Part shown: positions 4,844-5,161 of the stretch, piece after piece | Layout of the letters: each line of letters starts with the position of its first letter | How positions within the stretch are numbered: position 1 is the first letter of the stretch | Assembly (NCBI GenBank): GCA_937942115.1 | Contig: CALDFY010000119.1 | Coordinates: forward strand, 1 to 5,161 | Length of the DNA stretch: 5,161 nt | Direction: 5' to 3' | DNA from: an uncultured Anaerolineae bacterium | GTDB taxonomy: Bacteria > Chloroflexota > Anaerolineae > B4-G1 > DUEL01 | The notes under the pieces: generated by a model | The model's input: only the letters and a program-made list of their open reading frames with translations | What the model was told of the DNA's origin: nothing | The model's database searches: none | Program-made: the position numbers and the translations under genes

Positions 4844-4984
4844 GGGCAGGGCTTGTCCATTGCCCTGGGCGCCGATGGGAAATCGGCCTCCCCTGGGGGC
4901 AACCGCTGTAGGGGCAGGGCTTGCCCCTGCCCCATACAGGGCAACCGCGAGGGTTGCCCCTACGCTTCGCGCCAGGCGTCAACC
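4840..4984. repeat. Composite dispersed-repeat block downstream of ccmB
   Basis: GTAGGGGCAGGGCTTG occurs at 4840-4855 and again at 4908-4923. The second copy forms a hairpin (GGGGCAGG 4911-4918 with 4926-4933). Positions 4867-4906 are identical to 17-56 (40 bp), and 4941-4984 match 49-92 with one mismatch in 44 bp, in the same orientation as the left-end block. This copy is 42 bp longer than the left one, and the extra segment is bordered by a 10-bp direct repeat, GGGCAACCGC (4897-4906, 4939-4948). The ccmB stop codon (4841-4843) lies in the first repeat unit. Confidence 0.85.
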
Positions 4985-5161
4985 GATGCCCATTCCGGCC
5001 CTCACCCCACCCCTTACCTATAGGTGTCGTATGCCAACACATCGTTCCGGATAGAGCGCTCCTTAACCGAAGAAAAACCGCCGAGACATCGTGCCAGCCC
5101 AGGTAAGGGCTTGGCCCATCACGACCCCCACGTACCCTAACGGGCGGCTCCGGGCCGAAGA
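4985..5161. other. Right-edge intergenic sequence, no confirmed gene
   Basis: There is no complete gene. Visible structure includes the 10-bp palindrome ACCTATAGGT (5016-5025) and a GC-rich hairpin with one bulged base (5093-5100 with 5107-5115), which lacks a T-run and so is a poor terminator. A minus-strand frame is open from the window edge to a TAA at 5063-5065, giving 32 residues that end SRRFFFG. It could be the tail of a convergent gene, but this is too short to judge. Confidence 0.35.

Overview
The window is GC-rich, with compact gene spacing and several families of short palindromic repeats between genes. A CpsC/CpsD-type polysaccharide pair, an IorB-like subunit, a lipoprotein cytochrome c and a CcmB homologue, together with these repeats, look most like a Chloroflexota (Anaerolineae-like) genome. 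That placement is an inference from gene content and style; no rRNA or other marker is present.

Layout, left to right. Positions 1-542 hold no gene that I can support. They contain a block of consecutive hairpins bracketed by 15-bp inverted repeats (8-203), a lower-GC stretch without a gene (204-483), and a strong hairpin (484-526) that probably ends the minus-strand operon. Five genes then lie head to tail on the minus strand. In transcription order they are: a short Wzz/CpsC-type chain-length protein (4070-3414), a CpsD-like tyrosine kinase/ATPase with an eroded P-loop (3288-2632), a lipoprotein monohaem cytochrome c (2608-2267), an IorB-like subunit of indolepyruvate oxidoreductase (2220-1621) and a homoserine-dehydrogenase-like protein (1580-543). 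On the plus strand, diverging from this operon, is ccmB, a haem-exporter membrane subunit (4172-4843). The 101-bp gap at 4071-4171 holds two good back-to-back sigma70-type promoters. The plus one would make a leaderless or nearly leaderless ccmB mRNA. Positions 4844-5161 are mostly dispersed repeat, sharing 40- and 44-bp segments with the repeat block at the left end.

How the genes may work together: the first two minus-strand genes form a recognisable envelope-polysaccharide module (a polysaccharide co-polymerase plus its cytoplasmic kinase). The cytochrome and the divergent ccmB are both tied to c-type cytochromes. The IorB-like and homoserine-dehydrogenase-like genes point to 2-oxoacid or amino-acid metabolism. 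The operon therefore mixes functions, and I see no single pathway that unites it.

Most unusual points: both conserved P-loop glycines of the kinase are replaced by glutamate; the dehydrogenase has a diverged substrate loop; iorB and ccmB lack their usual partners; and two different dispersed repeats each begin exactly at, and supply, the TAG stop codon of the preceding gene. I did not find a clearly new multi-gene system such as a defence island, CRISPR array or retron.
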